DNA of 64,000 nucleotides from Sphingobacteriales bacterium (lineage in GTDB: Bacteria; Bacteroidota; Bacteroidia; Chitinophagales; UBA2359), in NCBI GenBank assembly GCA_016711285.1, contig JADJTG010000014.1:434001-498000 (forward strand), in the 5' to 3' direction. The position numbers and the translations under genes are program-made. Below the pieces are notes generated by a model. The model saw only the letters and a list, made by a program, of their open reading frames with translations. It did no database searches and was not told the DNA's origin. Shown piece by piece: positions 10,459-18,831 of this stretch (positions are counted from its first letter, which is position 1; each line of letters starts with the position of its first letter).

Positions 10459-11541
10459 ATGCGTTCTTTTGTTATTGTATTCATATTTTTTTCTTATACA
10501 TTTGATATATATTCTCAAATTATTATCACAGATATTAATAACGAGCCTATTCCATTTGTTCAGGTAATTTCAAACAACAAATATTTTTTCGTTGAATCCA
10601 ATATAGCAGGGAGGATTGAGGAAATAGATATAAATAACCTTGCGGCAACTGATACTTTGTTTTTTCATCATGTATCGTATAAATCTGAATTTAAAGTAAA
10701 AAGAGACTTATCAGGGAATGACACGATACATCTCGAACCTCGTATATATGAACTGGCAGAAGCCTCTATCTCTACAAACTCAAAAAAGAAAAAATTTGCG
10801 CTAATTGATGCGTGTTATAGAAGTTATCAAGCTAATAACGACTCCATGTTGTATTATTCGGATGGTAAAGTCGAATATCTATCTAAAACAGGAAAAAATA
10901 AATATAATCTTAGAAAAAAAGAGCATAGATCATTTGTAAATACTAAAATAGAGGAGTCTATGGCGCATAGAAGTGTCGGAATTACTTTTCTTCCGTACAT
11001 TCCAAAACCACCTGAATATTATCTGCCATTCAATTACATAAAAAAGCACAATCTAATCCTAAAACAAGGTGCGAATGGAAATAAAGAAATTTTTTCACAA
11101 AAGGGAGAATTGATAGGTAAAATAGAAACTACCGATGCCACAATTACATTTAGCATCAATGACAATCATATAAATCCCACGCGCAAGGCTCTAAAAACGG
11201 AAGTTACCACGCAAGGGAAAGAATTTATTTTAGTTTTTAGAAACAACGGACTAAATAACGCAGCAGCAATTGATAAAATAGATGACTTATTATATTTTAA
11301 ATCTATTAATAAAATATTGTACAAGCATAATAAAGATAAGAAACACACTAAGGTACTTCAAGTGCAAGAGTTGTTTATAGAGGATGTAAATTATACCAAT
11401 ACGGTAAATACCAACTCATACACAAATAGAAGCAGCCTGCCTCAATTCAGTAGCTATAATAGCAATTTTTGGAAAACATGCAATTGCGAAGCCTACTATT
11501 TGCCGAATGAATACCTTTTTCGTGGTCTTCAAGAGAAGTAG
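10459..11541 (+). CDS. secreted protein with carboxypeptidase-regulatory-like N-terminus
   Basis: 360 residues with a signal peptide (MRSFVIVFIFFSYTFDIYSQ). A degenerate CarboxypepD_reg-like beta-sandwich spans about 20-100 (IIITDINNEPIPFVQVISN...), followed by a Lys-rich region of unknown fold beginning after ASISTNSKKKK. It resembles a shortened relative of the DUF5686 type, since a regulatory-like domain precedes a mixed alpha/beta body, but the outer-membrane barrel is absent. Base composition is clearly more AT-rich than in neighbouring housekeeping genes, suggesting acquisition (inference). Role unknown; probably periplasmic or cell surface. Confidence 0.7.
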   Translation: MRSFVIVFIFFSYTFDIYSQIIITDINNEPIPFVQVISNNKYFFVESNIAGRIEEIDINNLAATDTLFFHHVSYKSEFKVKRDLSGNDTIHLEPRIYELAEASISTNSKKKKFALIDACYRSYQANNDSMLYYSDGKVEYLSKTGKNKYNLRKKEHRSFVNTKIEESMAHRSVGITFLPYIPKPPEYYLPFNYIKKHNLILKQGANGNKEIFSQKGELIGKIETTDATITFSINDNHINPTRKALKTEVTTQGKEFILVFRNNGLNNAAAIDKIDDLLYFKSINKILYKHNKDKKHTKVLQVQELFIEDVNYTNTVNTNSYTNRSSLPQFSSYNSNFWKTCNCEAYYLPNEYLFRGLQEK

Positions 11542-11680
11542 TTTTTTTGTAACTACAAAACACTGGCAATTAGTAAGGGATTGATGAATTATTTTGTAAA
11601 ATAAATATGTTTTTTGTGTATCAAATTTGAAAAAATTAGAGAGCAGGTTAAAGGAGAATTACTTTGCTTTTTTACTACTT

Positions 11681-12469
11681 TTATTCGCCTTTGAACACCG
11701 CAGGGCGTTTTTCTAAGAAAGCCGTCACGCCTTCTTTAAAATCCGCCGTACCAAAACATTTTCCAAAGGCTGCTACTTCGGCGGCAAAACCATCGCGGCT
11801 CACATCAAAGTGAGCATTGACACTATCAATGATTTGAGCCAAAGCAATCGGGGCTTTATCAATGATTTTTTCCAACATCTTTTTGCAGGCGGGCAAGAGT
11901 TCTTCGGAAGATGCCGCCACCGCATTTACCAAACCCAAGCGCAGGGCTTCGGCGGCATCTATCATATCGGCGGTGAGCAAGAGTTCCATCGCTTTGCCTT
12001 TGCCGATGAGCTGTACCAAACGCTGCGTGCCGCCGTATCCCGGAATAAGCCCCAATTTTACTTCGGGCTGTCCGAATTTGGCGTTGTGCGAAGCAATACG
12101 CAAATGACAAGCCATCGCCAACTCGCAGCCGCCGCCCAAGGCGAAGCCGTTTACTGCCGCCACGACGGGTTTCGGGAATTGCTCAATTTTAGAAAAAACC
12201 TCATCTTGCCCGCGCTGTGCCAAGGCTTTGCCGCCCGCTACATCTAAAGCCAAAAATTCGGTAATATCGGCTCCGGCAACAAAGGCTTTATTGCCCGCTC
12301 CGGTGAGGATAAGGGCTTTCACGGCGGCATCGTTGCGGGCGTGGTCGATGGCTTGCGACAACTCGGCGAGCAAAGGTGCGGAAAGTGCATTGAGTTTTTT
12401 TTCCTGATTGATGGTAATCGTGAAAATACCTTGCGCATCGTTTTCTGCAATGATATACTGGTAGCTCAT
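11681..12469 (-). CDS. enoyl-CoA hydratase / crotonase
   Basis: 262 residues, full crotonase length. It shows the oxyanion-hole motif FVAGADI (about 63-69), ALGGGCELA with the catalytic Glu at 116, and QPEVKLGLIPGYGGTQRL with the second Glu at 136. Both acidic residues needed for hydration of trans-2-enoyl-CoA are present, so it is a true hydratase rather than an isomerase-like member. It acts in fatty-acid or butyrate-type CoA metabolism in the cytoplasm. A thiolase of the same pathway is at 30165-31346. The exact substrate chain length cannot be told from sequence. The dedA-like gene follows about 43 bp upstream on the same strand and is probably unrelated. Confidence 0.9.
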   Translation of the reverse strand: MSYQYIIAENDAQGIFTITINQEKKLNALSAPLLAELSQAIDHARNDAAVKALILTGAGNKAFVAGADITEFLALDVAGGKALAQRGQDEVFSKIEQFPKPVVAAVNGFALGGGCELAMACHLRIASHNAKFGQPEVKLGLIPGYGGTQRLVQLIGKGKAMELLLTADMIDAAEALRLGLVNAVAASSEELLPACKKMLEKIIDKAPIALAQIIDSVNAHFDVSRDGFAAEVAAFGKCFGTADFKEGVTAFLEKRPAVFKGE

Positions 12470-12512
12470 CTTATAATAAATTTGATGTGTTTTTTTAAAA
12501 AAGAAAAAGAAA

Positions 12513-13103
12513 TTATTTTTTGGAAAGCAGTTTTCTTCCCGCCTGAATAATCACCGGAATTAAAGAAGTAGCCACAATACCCAGCACTACTATTTCAAAG
12601 TTTTCTTTTACAAAGGGAATACCGCCGAAAAAATAACCCGCCGAAGTAAGTCCTGTCACCCACAGGGTAGCACCCAAAATACAATAAGTGATGTATTTTC
12701 CGTAGCTCATTTTTCCTACACCTGCCACAAAAGGCGCAAAAGTGCGGATAATGGGTACAAAGCGCGCTAAAATAATAGTAGTGCCGCCGTGCTTTTCATA
12801 AAATTTTTGGGTATCTATCAAATATTTCTTTTTCAAAAACCAATAATCTTTTTTAAAAACCCGCTCGCCTAAAGTGCGCCCGAAAAAATAATTGACATTA
12901 TCTCCCAAAAAAGCCGCCGCAATCAGTAAAGCAATTAATAGCCACACATTTAAAATACCTGTTTTGGCAACAATAGCTCCGGCAGCAAACAACAAAGAAT
13001 CTCCGGGCAGAAAAGGAGTAATTACCAAGCCGGTTTCGCAAAAGATAATGAGGCACAAAATAGCGTAAGTGAGTAATTGGTACTCTTGCATAATAGCCTC
13101 CAA
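12513..13103 (-). CDS. DedA-family membrane protein
   Basis: DedA/SNARE-associated (VTT-type) membrane protein, a family linked to undecaprenyl- and phospholipid flipping and envelope homeostasis. It shows FCETGLVITPFLPGDSLLF, the GDNVNYFFGRTLG motif, KHGGTTIILARFVPIIRTFAPFVAG with the conserved Arg and Pro residues, and four to five membrane segments. The listed start is a TTG at 13103 (MEAIMQEY); an ATG lies at 13091. However, family-like sequence (QQFIDFILHLDTYLEA) continues upstream in frame for about 16 codons without any ATG, GTG or TTG. The real start may be an ATT near 13160 or hidden by a base error. Confidence 0.85.
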   Translation of the reverse strand: MEAIMQEYQLLTYAILCLIIFCETGLVITPFLPGDSLLFAAGAIVAKTGILNVWLLIALLIAAAFLGDNVNYFFGRTLGERVFKKDYWFLKKKYLIDTQKFYEKHGGTTIILARFVPIIRTFAPFVAGVGKMSYGKYITYCILGATLWVTGLTSAGYFFGGIPFVKENFEIVVLGIVATSLIPVIIQAGRKLLSKK

Positions 13104-13313
13104 GTAAGTGTCGAGATGCAGGATAAAATCAATGAATTGTTGGATATATTTTATAGTAATGCAGATGCAAAAAGATCGGAAATATTTTTAAATATAAAAT
13201 AATTTTAATTCTTAAAATATTATAAATTAATTTTTTAAATAAAAATAAATTTACTTCTCAGTAATTATCTAAATTTTTTTGAGCAAATTTAAGACTTTTA
13301 AAAAACTTCGTCT

Positions 13314-13321
13314 TATTTTTG
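13314..13321 (+). promoter_or_regulatory. candidate -7 box for the tRNA gene
   Basis: TATTTTTG fits the Bacteroidota TAnnTTTG -7 consensus and lies about 54 bp before the tRNA. No good -33 TTTG at the usual spacing is visible. Confidence 0.35.
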
Positions 13322-13374
13322 TGCCTGCAAGTGAGCAACAGTTGTGTTTTTAACATCTGTGTTTTTCCTTGCCC

Positions 13375-13448
13375 GGTCCTATAGCTCAGTCGGTTAGAGC
13401 ATCTGACTCATAATCAGAGGGTCCCTGGTTCGAGCCCAGGTGGGACCA
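13375..13448 (+). tRNA. tRNA with CAU anticodon (Met elongator or Ile2)
   Basis: A 74-nt cloverleaf. The acceptor stem is GGTCCTA/TGGGACC, the D arm is GCTC...GAGC, the anticodon stem TCTGA/TCAGA has loop CTCATAA (anticodon CAT), and the T arm is CCTGG-TTCGAGC-CCAGG with discriminator A. CCA is not fully encoded (ACCG follows). The sequence lacks initiator features. CAU could be elongator Met, or Ile2 after lysidine modification; the sequence alone does not settle it. Confidence 0.93.
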
Positions 13449-13460
13449 CCGCCCTTTCTC

Positions 13461-13498
13461 AAAGCATTTCCCTGCAAAACAGGCGAAATGCTTTTTTT
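13461..13498 (+). terminator. intrinsic terminator after the tRNA
   Basis: A long hairpin, AAAGCATTTC...GAAATGCTTT, with an inner CCTG-CAAAA-CAGG stem, followed by a T7 run. Confidence 0.8.
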
Positions 13499-14387
13499 AT
13501 TGTTGCAAACGCCTGAATTCCTCCTCTTCCAATGCTTCTTGACGCATTCGCTCGGCGGCAATGCGCGCCGAAATAAAAATACTCACCTCGTACAGCACAT
13601 ACACCGGAATAAACACCAAAATCTGACTCATTACATCGGGCGGCGTGATAATGGCAGAGATCATCAAAATAATCACTACCGCATGGCGGCGGTATTCGCG
13701 CATGATATCGGGGCTTAAAATACCGGCTTTTGACAATAAATACACCAACATCGGCAACTCAAACATAATGCCCGACGATAACACCACCGTACTGAGCAGG
13801 GAAATATAAGATGACAAACCGATGAGATTGGATACTTTGTCGCTGACGGAGTAGGTGGCGAGAAAATTGATAGAAAACGGAGACATAATGTAGTAGCCAA
13901 ACAGAATTCCTACAAAAAACAGCAGCGAAGCATAAAAAACCAAGCCTTCGGCGTAGCGGCGTTCGTGGGGGTGCAGGGCAGGGCGCAAAAATCGCCACAA
14001 CTCCCACAAAATATATGGAAACGAAACAATAAAACCCGCCAGTACCGACACCTGTATATGCAGCGTAAATTGGGAAGCCATCTCAAAATTGCTGATGGTG
14101 AAAGGGGTGGGTTTCATACAAATAGTATCGCCCAAATGCAAAAGCTCCGACAAACGACACAAAGCGCGATAAGTAAAAAATTGGTCGGAAAGCGGTCCAA
14201 AAATGAGCGTGTCAAAAACAAAAGATTTTGCCAAAAATGCCGCAATAGTAGCCACCAATATAGCTGCCAAACCCCTGATAATATGCCAGCGCAACTCCTC
14301 CAAATGCTCAAAAAACGACATTTCTTGGTCGCTTTCCTCTTTGGGCAGTGCGGCGCGGCGTTGGTTCAATAAAGAAGGCTGTTTCAT
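13497..14387 (-). CDS. tatC: Sec-independent translocase subunit TatC
   Basis: Twin-arginine translocase receptor subunit, about 296 residues, with six membrane segments. Family marks are the N-terminal MSFFEHLEELRWHIIRG, the FxxE-containing cytoplasmic loop, SFPYILWELWRFLRPALHPHERRYA, and the late RRHAVVIILMISAIITPPDVMSQ. It recognises twin-arginine signal peptides and moves folded proteins across the inner membrane. Start set at the ATG at 14387 (MKQPSLLNQ); an upstream in-frame start at 14408 adds seven residues without support. An insertion between the first two helices, compared with the E. coli protein, is usual in Bacteroidota. Convergent with the tRNA terminator. Confidence 0.93.
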   Translation of the reverse strand: MKQPSLLNQRRAALPKEESDQEMSFFEHLEELRWHIIRGLAAILVATIAAFLAKSFVFDTLIFGPLSDQFFTYRALCRLSELLHLGDTICMKPTPFTISNFEMASQFTLHIQVSVLAGFIVSFPYILWELWRFLRPALHPHERRYAEGLVFYASLLFFVGILFGYYIMSPFSINFLATYSVSDKVSNLIGLSSYISLLSTVVLSSGIMFELPMLVYLLSKAGILSPDIMREYRRHAVVIILMISAIITPPDVMSQILVFIPVYVLYEVSIFISARIAAERMRQEALEEEEFRRLQQ

Positions 14388-14481
14388 GAAAATAGTTGCA
14401 GCCCGCAAAGTTCCAAAAACTTTTGTGAATATTCAGAATATACACAAAAATAATCGCCGGACATTTTTAATGATTGGGGTA

Positions 14482-14508
14482 TAAAAAAAGGAGGCGACAC
14501 CGCCTCCA
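14482..14508 (-). terminator. intrinsic terminator of the glutathionylspermidine-synthase-like gene
   Basis: Hairpin GGAGGCG-ACAC-CGCCTCC, followed on the minus strand by a T7 run. It starts three bases past the stop codon of the leftward gene. Confidence 0.85.
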
Positions 14509-14510
14509 CA

Positions 14511-15644
14511 TTAAACATCGATTAAATGCGGCACAAAACGCGCAGTGTCGTTGGTTATCAAACCATCGCTTTCCCGAATACCGATGCCCGCCGCCTTTGC
14601 ACCCACTACCCAACTGCCGATAACCGGATAGTTGCCGTCGAAACAAGGCAATTCAAACAACTGCTGATAAATGTAGCCCTCTTTGCCGTAGTCGCCTTCG
14701 CTTTGTTCCAAAATTCTGCTGTCGGCGTGCAAAGAGATATTCGCCCCCTCGCGCGACAAAACAGGTTTTTTGGCATATTGCCGCAGGCGGTTCGGCTCGT
14801 GATAAGCGGGTAGCAAAAAAGGGTGGTCGGGAAACATTTCCCACAACAACGGCAAAATGGCTTTGTTGGACAAAATCATTTTCCAGGCGGGTTCTATCCA
14901 GTAAGCGGCGTGGCTGTCGAGCAAAATATTTTTCCCAAACTCCTCCTGTATCAACCATTCCCAAGGATATAATTTGAAAATGTTTTTAACGGCATTGCCT
15001 TCCAAATCCAAAAAATGTTGTTGCCGCGCCTCCCAGCCGATGTCTTCAATCCAAATAAAGCGCGTATCAAAACCCGCTTGTATGGCGCAATCGCGCAGGT
15101 ATTCGGTGGTAGTAAAATCTTCGAGATGCTCGCTGATGCACGAAAAATAGAGGGTGTCGCGGTGCAGAAAATCCTTCCAATATTGCCACGTTTCTATGAG
15201 TTTTTCGTGAATGGAATTAAACTGGTCTTTTTGTGGTGCTATATCTTGCAGCCAAAACCACTGTACAATGGAGGCTTCGCAAAGCGAAGTAGGTGTGTCG
15301 GCATTAAATTCCAAGAGTTTTATATCACCGTTTTTATAAGCCAAATCAAAACGCCCATATACCATCGGCGCATCTTTGTTCCAAGTGCGCTCTATATAGG
15401 GTCGGAAAGCGGCAGGAATCTGAAAACGGTCGTATAATTGTTGGTCAATAACGCGCTGCACTGCTTCTAAACACAAATCCCACAATTCTTGCGTAGCGTC
15501 TTCGAGCAGATCTATTTCGTAAGGTTCAAATTCGTAATAAGCGTTTTCTGTCCAATAGGGCAAAGAACCCGTATGAAAACCAAAACCTATATCTTCTACC
15601 TTTTGCTGCCATTGCGGGCGCGGGCGTATTGCAATACGTTTCAT
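14511..15644 (-). CDS. glutathionylspermidine synthase-family (YgiC-like) ATP-grasp protein
   Basis: 377 residues, the length of the stand-alone GSP synthase/YgiC family. Visible marks are MVYGRFDLAYKNGDIKLLEFNADTPTSLCEA (ATP-grasp and substrate region), the later EPAWKMILSNKAILPLLWEMFPDHP, KKPVLSREGANISL, and a C-terminal PVIGSWVVGAKAAGIGIRESDGLITND. These are ATP-grasp amide-ligase features. In E. coli, YgiC and YjfC are homologues whose true substrates are not firmly known, so I do not claim glutathionylspermidine synthesis. The next gene downstream of its start (15693-16046) resembles YgiB, the usual YgiC neighbour, which supports a conserved pair. Confidence 0.88.
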   Translation of the reverse strand: MKRIAIRPRPQWQQKVEDIGFGFHTGSLPYWTENAYYEFEPYEIDLLEDATQELWDLCLEAVQRVIDQQLYDRFQIPAAFRPYIERTWNKDAPMVYGRFDLAYKNGDIKLLEFNADTPTSLCEASIVQWFWLQDIAPQKDQFNSIHEKLIETWQYWKDFLHRDTLYFSCISEHLEDFTTTEYLRDCAIQAGFDTRFIWIEDIGWEARQQHFLDLEGNAVKNIFKLYPWEWLIQEEFGKNILLDSHAAYWIEPAWKMILSNKAILPLLWEMFPDHPFLLPAYHEPNRLRQYAKKPVLSREGANISLHADSRILEQSEGDYGKEGYIYQQLFELPCFDGNYPVIGSWVVGAKAAGIGIRESDGLITNDTARFVPHLIDV

Positions 15645-15692
15645 TGTGTGTTTTTAGATTTAAAAAAAAGAAAATCAACCATCAACCTGTAT

Positions 15693-16046
15693 TTATGCAC
15701 CACTGCCTCTGCTACCAAAACCGCTTCTGCCGGCAGTGCGTCCAAAACCGCCGCGCGATACTGCACCCATTTTGGCGGCATTAGTGCCTACATTAGCCGT
15801 TTCGGGTATGCCCCTGCTGTAATATCCGTTGCCCATACCGCCGCCGTTGCCCATCAGCATACTCAAACTGCGAAAAGCCAGATAATATCCGAAGGGCGAA
15901 GAATGATGCGTGCCACTGTAAGCCGCCGTACTGTCGGAGCGCATATATACTTTGGGACGTTGTTGTGCTGTTTTTTCCTGCTGATTGCAGCCGGCAGCCA
16001 TCACCGCCGACAACAGCACTAATGTTATCATTTTACTTTTTTTCAT
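15693..16046 (-). CDS. YgiB/DUF1190-like lipoprotein
   Basis: 117 residues with a lipoprotein signal (MKKSKMITLVLLSAVMAAGC, lipobox Cys at 20). The tail is Gly/Ser/Met-rich, with a GYYLAFRSLSMLMGNGGGMGNGYYS segment and a C-terminal VSRGGFGRTAGRSGFGSRGSG. The VxRGGFG motif near the C-terminus and the Gly/Met-rich middle match the YgiB (DUF1190) pattern. The gene stands directly upstream of a YgiC-like ATP-grasp gene on the same strand (48 bp apart), as in ygiB-ygiC. Its role is unknown; as a lipoprotein it should sit in the periplasm or outer membrane. The family call rests on motif plus context. Confidence 0.7.
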   Translation of the reverse strand: MKKSKMITLVLLSAVMAAGCNQQEKTAQQRPKVYMRSDSTAAYSGTHHSSPFGYYLAFRSLSMLMGNGGGMGNGYYSRGIPETANVGTNAAKMGAVSRGGFGRTAGRSGFGSRGSGA

Positions 16047-16123
16047 TGTTGTATAATCATCTATTTTTTTATGTTAATCAAAAACTTGATAAAAGCCTAA
16101 AAAGTTGCAATAATGAGTGAGGT

Positions 16124-16435
16124 TTATTGCACCGTAATATAAAATTCATAATCTTTGGGGGTGCTGCTGCCCGAAGCTGTACCCAATTGCCGCAAAGTAT
16201 CTGTGCGTTTGTATTGGGTATCCAACTGACCGGCGACCCAAATTTTGTAAGTGGTGGTCAATAAATCGTAGCCATTGGCGTGTTCTATATGGAAAAGTGT
16301 TTCAATAGAGCCATCTTTGTTGGGCACAGCTACTACATCTTCGTTGGATTTCCTGCCGCAAGCAGATAAAAAAAGTACACAAAAAAGCAGCACACCCGTA
16401 GGCACTGCAAAGCGGAATAATTTGTAAAATTTCAT
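16124..16435 (-). CDS. small lipoprotein of unknown function
   Basis: 103 residues. Signal peptide with lipobox LFLSAC (Cys about 26). The mature part is a small, mostly beta-like domain (SIETLFHIEHANGYDLLTTTYKIWVAGQLDTQYKRTDTLRQLG). Not recognised. On the same strand as the YgiB/YgiC-like pair, 78 bp upstream, so possibly co-transcribed. Confidence 0.65.
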   Translation of the reverse strand: MKFYKLFRFAVPTGVLLFCVLFLSACGRKSNEDVVAVPNKDGSIETLFHIEHANGYDLLTTTYKIWVAGQLDTQYKRTDTLRQLGTASGSSTPKDYEFYITVQ

Positions 16436-16602
16436 TAAAAATATATGGTTATAAAAATATAAATCAAGATATTGTAAATTATAAAAAACTAACTCTAAAT
16501 GTACATAGATAACTTTTTTGTATAAAATTTAGTTTCAAATGTGGTTGAATTATTTTTATCAACTGCTTTTGTTGTTTTCTTCTTAAATTTATAAAAAAAA
16601 CA

Positions 16603-17517
16603 ATGCGCTGGAAAAAACTCAAACGTTTGCTCTCCGTTGATGCCGACAATAAGTGGCTGCACTCGCACGCCTCCAATCCGTTTCCCTTTGTGATGTCGGA
16701 GCGCGTGGTGCGTGTTTTTTTCAGTGCCCGCGATGTGGAGCAACGCTCGCATATTCATTACGCCGATTTTGATGCCGCCGCCGACTTTAAGCTCTTACAC
16801 CGCTCGCGCCGCCCTGTGTTGTCGCCGCAGGCGTGGGGAGCATTTGACGACAGAGGCTGCTCAATGGGTTGCGTGGTAACTCATTCGGCGGCGCAGTTGC
16901 GTTTGTATTATTTAGGGTGGAATCTGTGCCGCGATGTGCCTTTCCGCAACAGCATCGGCTATGCCGAATGGAACGACTCCGCCCAACGTTTCGAACGCCC
17001 CGAAGTAGGTCCCATTTTAGACCGCCACCGCTCCGATGCCTATTCTTTATCGTATCCTTTTGTGCTGCATCAGCCTGCCACCCGCAGTTGGCAAATGTGG
17101 TACGGCTCGCATTTGCGCTGGGGTGCTACTATTAATGATATGGTGCATACCATCAAATACGCCACCGCCGCCGATGGTTTGCAATGGCAACGCGCCGCCG
17201 CCTGCTTCAAAACCTCCCCCAAAGCACACGCTTTTTCGCGCCCTTCGGTGATATTTGAAAACAACCGCTATGGTATGTGGTATTCGTGGCGCGGCACTTC
17301 GTATCGCATCGGCTATGCCGAATCGGAAGACGGACAAACGTGGCAGCGCAAAGACCGCCTCATCGGTATTGCGCCTTCGCAGGAGGCAACTGCTTGGGAC
17401 AGCGAAATGATTTGTTATCCTTCCGTATTTGATATGGGCGGCAGTCGCTATATGCTCTACAACGGCAATCAATACGGCAAAAGCGGCTTCGGCATAGCGA
17501 TATTGGAGCAGCCATAG
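16603..17517 (+). CDS. five-bladed beta-propeller glycosidase-like protein (GH43/GH32-type fold)
   Basis: 304 residues with repeated blade-type motifs: HIHYADFD, SIGYAEWND, YPFVLHQPATRSWQMWYGSHLRWG, SRPSVIFENNRYGMWYSWRG, YRIGYAESEDGQTWQRKDRLIG, and YMLYNGNQYGKSGFGIA. The pattern of a Trp/Tyr-rich strand followed by 'YAxSxDGxxW' is that of the GH43/68/32/62 five-blade propeller superfamily. No signal peptide, so probably cytoplasmic. It stands 81 bp before a WecE-type sugar aminotransferase on the same strand. Such propeller proteins often occur in polysaccharide or O-antigen clusters with sugar-modifying genes. Catalytic activity is not proven; it may bind or process nucleotide-linked or glycan sugars. 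Confidence 0.75.
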   Translation: MRWKKLKRLLSVDADNKWLHSHASNPFPFVMSERVVRVFFSARDVEQRSHIHYADFDAAADFKLLHRSRRPVLSPQAWGAFDDRGCSMGCVVTHSAAQLRLYYLGWNLCRDVPFRNSIGYAEWNDSAQRFERPEVGPILDRHRSDAYSLSYPFVLHQPATRSWQMWYGSHLRWGATINDMVHTIKYATAADGLQWQRAAACFKTSPKAHAFSRPSVIFENNRYGMWYSWRGTSYRIGYAESEDGQTWQRKDRLIGIAPSQEATAWDSEMICYPSVFDMGGSRYMLYNGNQYGKSGFGIAILEQP

Positions 17518-17598
17518 CCGTTTTTTTATTATTTTTGTGCGCTGCAACTCCCTTGCTTATTTTTGCTTCTTATATTTTTTGTAAGATAAAATTTTTTA

Positions 17599-18753
17599 AT
17601 GAAAAATCCAGTCCCTGCTTTAATTCCTTTCAATAAGCCTTTTATTATCGGAAAAGAATTGCAATATATCCGCGAAGCGGTGCGGCGGCGGCATTTGTCG
17701 GGCGATGGTTTTTTCAGCAGACAATGTCAAAGTTTTTTTGAGCAACGCTATCATTTTCGCAAAACCCTCCTCACCCACTCTTGTACGGCAGCCTTAGAAA
17801 TGGCGGCTTTGCTCTTGGATATACAGGCAGACGATGAAATCATTATGCCGTCTTTCACGTTTGTGTCCACCGCCAACGCTTTCGTGCTGCGCGGTGCGGT
17901 CATTCGTTTTGCCGACTGTCTGCCGCACTATCCCAATATAGACCCCCAATCGGCGGAGGCATTGATTAATGAACGCACCAAAGCTATTGTAGTGGTGCAT
18001 TATGGAGGTGTGGCTTGCGATATGGAAGCTCTGCAAGCATTGGCGCAAAAATACCGGCTGTATTTGATAGAAGATGCCGCACACGCCATTGAAAGTTTTT
18101 ATAAAGGAAAACCTTTGGGCGGTTTCGGGCATTTGGCAGCTTTTTCATTTCACGAAACCAAAAATATCATCGCCGGCGAAGGCGGTTTATTGGTTATCAA
18201 CGATGAGCAGTTGGTGGCACGCGCCGAAATTATCCGTGAAAAGGGAACAAACCGCGCCGCTTTTTTTCGTGGCGAAACCGACAAATATACTTGGGTGGAT
18301 ATAGGTTCTTCTTATTTGCCTTCGGAGTTGATAGCGGCGTTTTTATGGGGGCAGTTGGAACATTTGGAGAGCATACAAGCTCGGCGCATCGCTCTTTGGA
18401 ACAATTATGCAACAGCTTTGGAAGATTTGCGCCGCAAAGGGGTACAATTTGCCGAAGCAGCCACACCGCCCGCTACACTCAACGGGCATCTGTTTTATAT
18501 GCTGTGCAATGATGTGCAGGAAAGGCAATCCCTTATTCAATATTTGAAAACACAGCAGATACACGCCGTTTTTCATTACCAATCGCTGCACAGCTCACCC
18601 TATTATTTACAACAAAAAAGCAGCAACACTCCTACCTATTTACCTTACAGCGATATGTTTTCGGAGCGTTTGTTGCGCTTGCCGCTTTTTTATGGATTAA
18701 AAGCAAAAGAGCAAAAATGGGTAATCGCTGCCATCAAAACTTTTTACGAATAA
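17599..18753 (+). CDS. wecE: dTDP-4-amino-4,6-dideoxygalactose transaminase-like (WecE/RffA)
   Basis: 384 residues, PLP-dependent DegT/DnrJ/EryC1/StrS aminotransferase. The N-terminal IPFNKPFIIGKELQYIREA is typical of WecE, followed by SCTAALEMAALLL, IMPSFTFVSTANAFVLRG, the PLP Asp in LIEDAAHAIES, and SFHETKNIIAGEGG with the Schiff-base Lys at about 188. It transfers an amino group from glutamate to C4 of a dTDP-4-keto-6-deoxy sugar for envelope polysaccharide. No other sugar-nucleotide gene is beside it except the propeller protein just upstream, so the glycan made is unknown. Confidence 0.9.
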   Translation: MKNPVPALIPFNKPFIIGKELQYIREAVRRRHLSGDGFFSRQCQSFFEQRYHFRKTLLTHSCTAALEMAALLLDIQADDEIIMPSFTFVSTANAFVLRGAVIRFADCLPHYPNIDPQSAEALINERTKAIVVVHYGGVACDMEALQALAQKYRLYLIEDAAHAIESFYKGKPLGGFGHLAAFSFHETKNIIAGEGGLLVINDEQLVARAEIIREKGTNRAAFFRGETDKYTWVDIGSSYLPSELIAAFLWGQLEHLESIQARRIALWNNYATALEDLRRKGVQFAEAATPPATLNGHLFYMLCNDVQERQSLIQYLKTQQIHAVFHYQSLHSSPYYLQQKSSNTPTYLPYSDMFSERLLRLPLFYGLKAKEQKWVIAAIKTFYE

Positions 18754-18831
18754 AAAGAAGTTTTTTTTGTAAAAATACCGCGCCGGTGACGTTCAAAATC
18801 TTATTTTAATCCGATAATATTGAAAATACGC

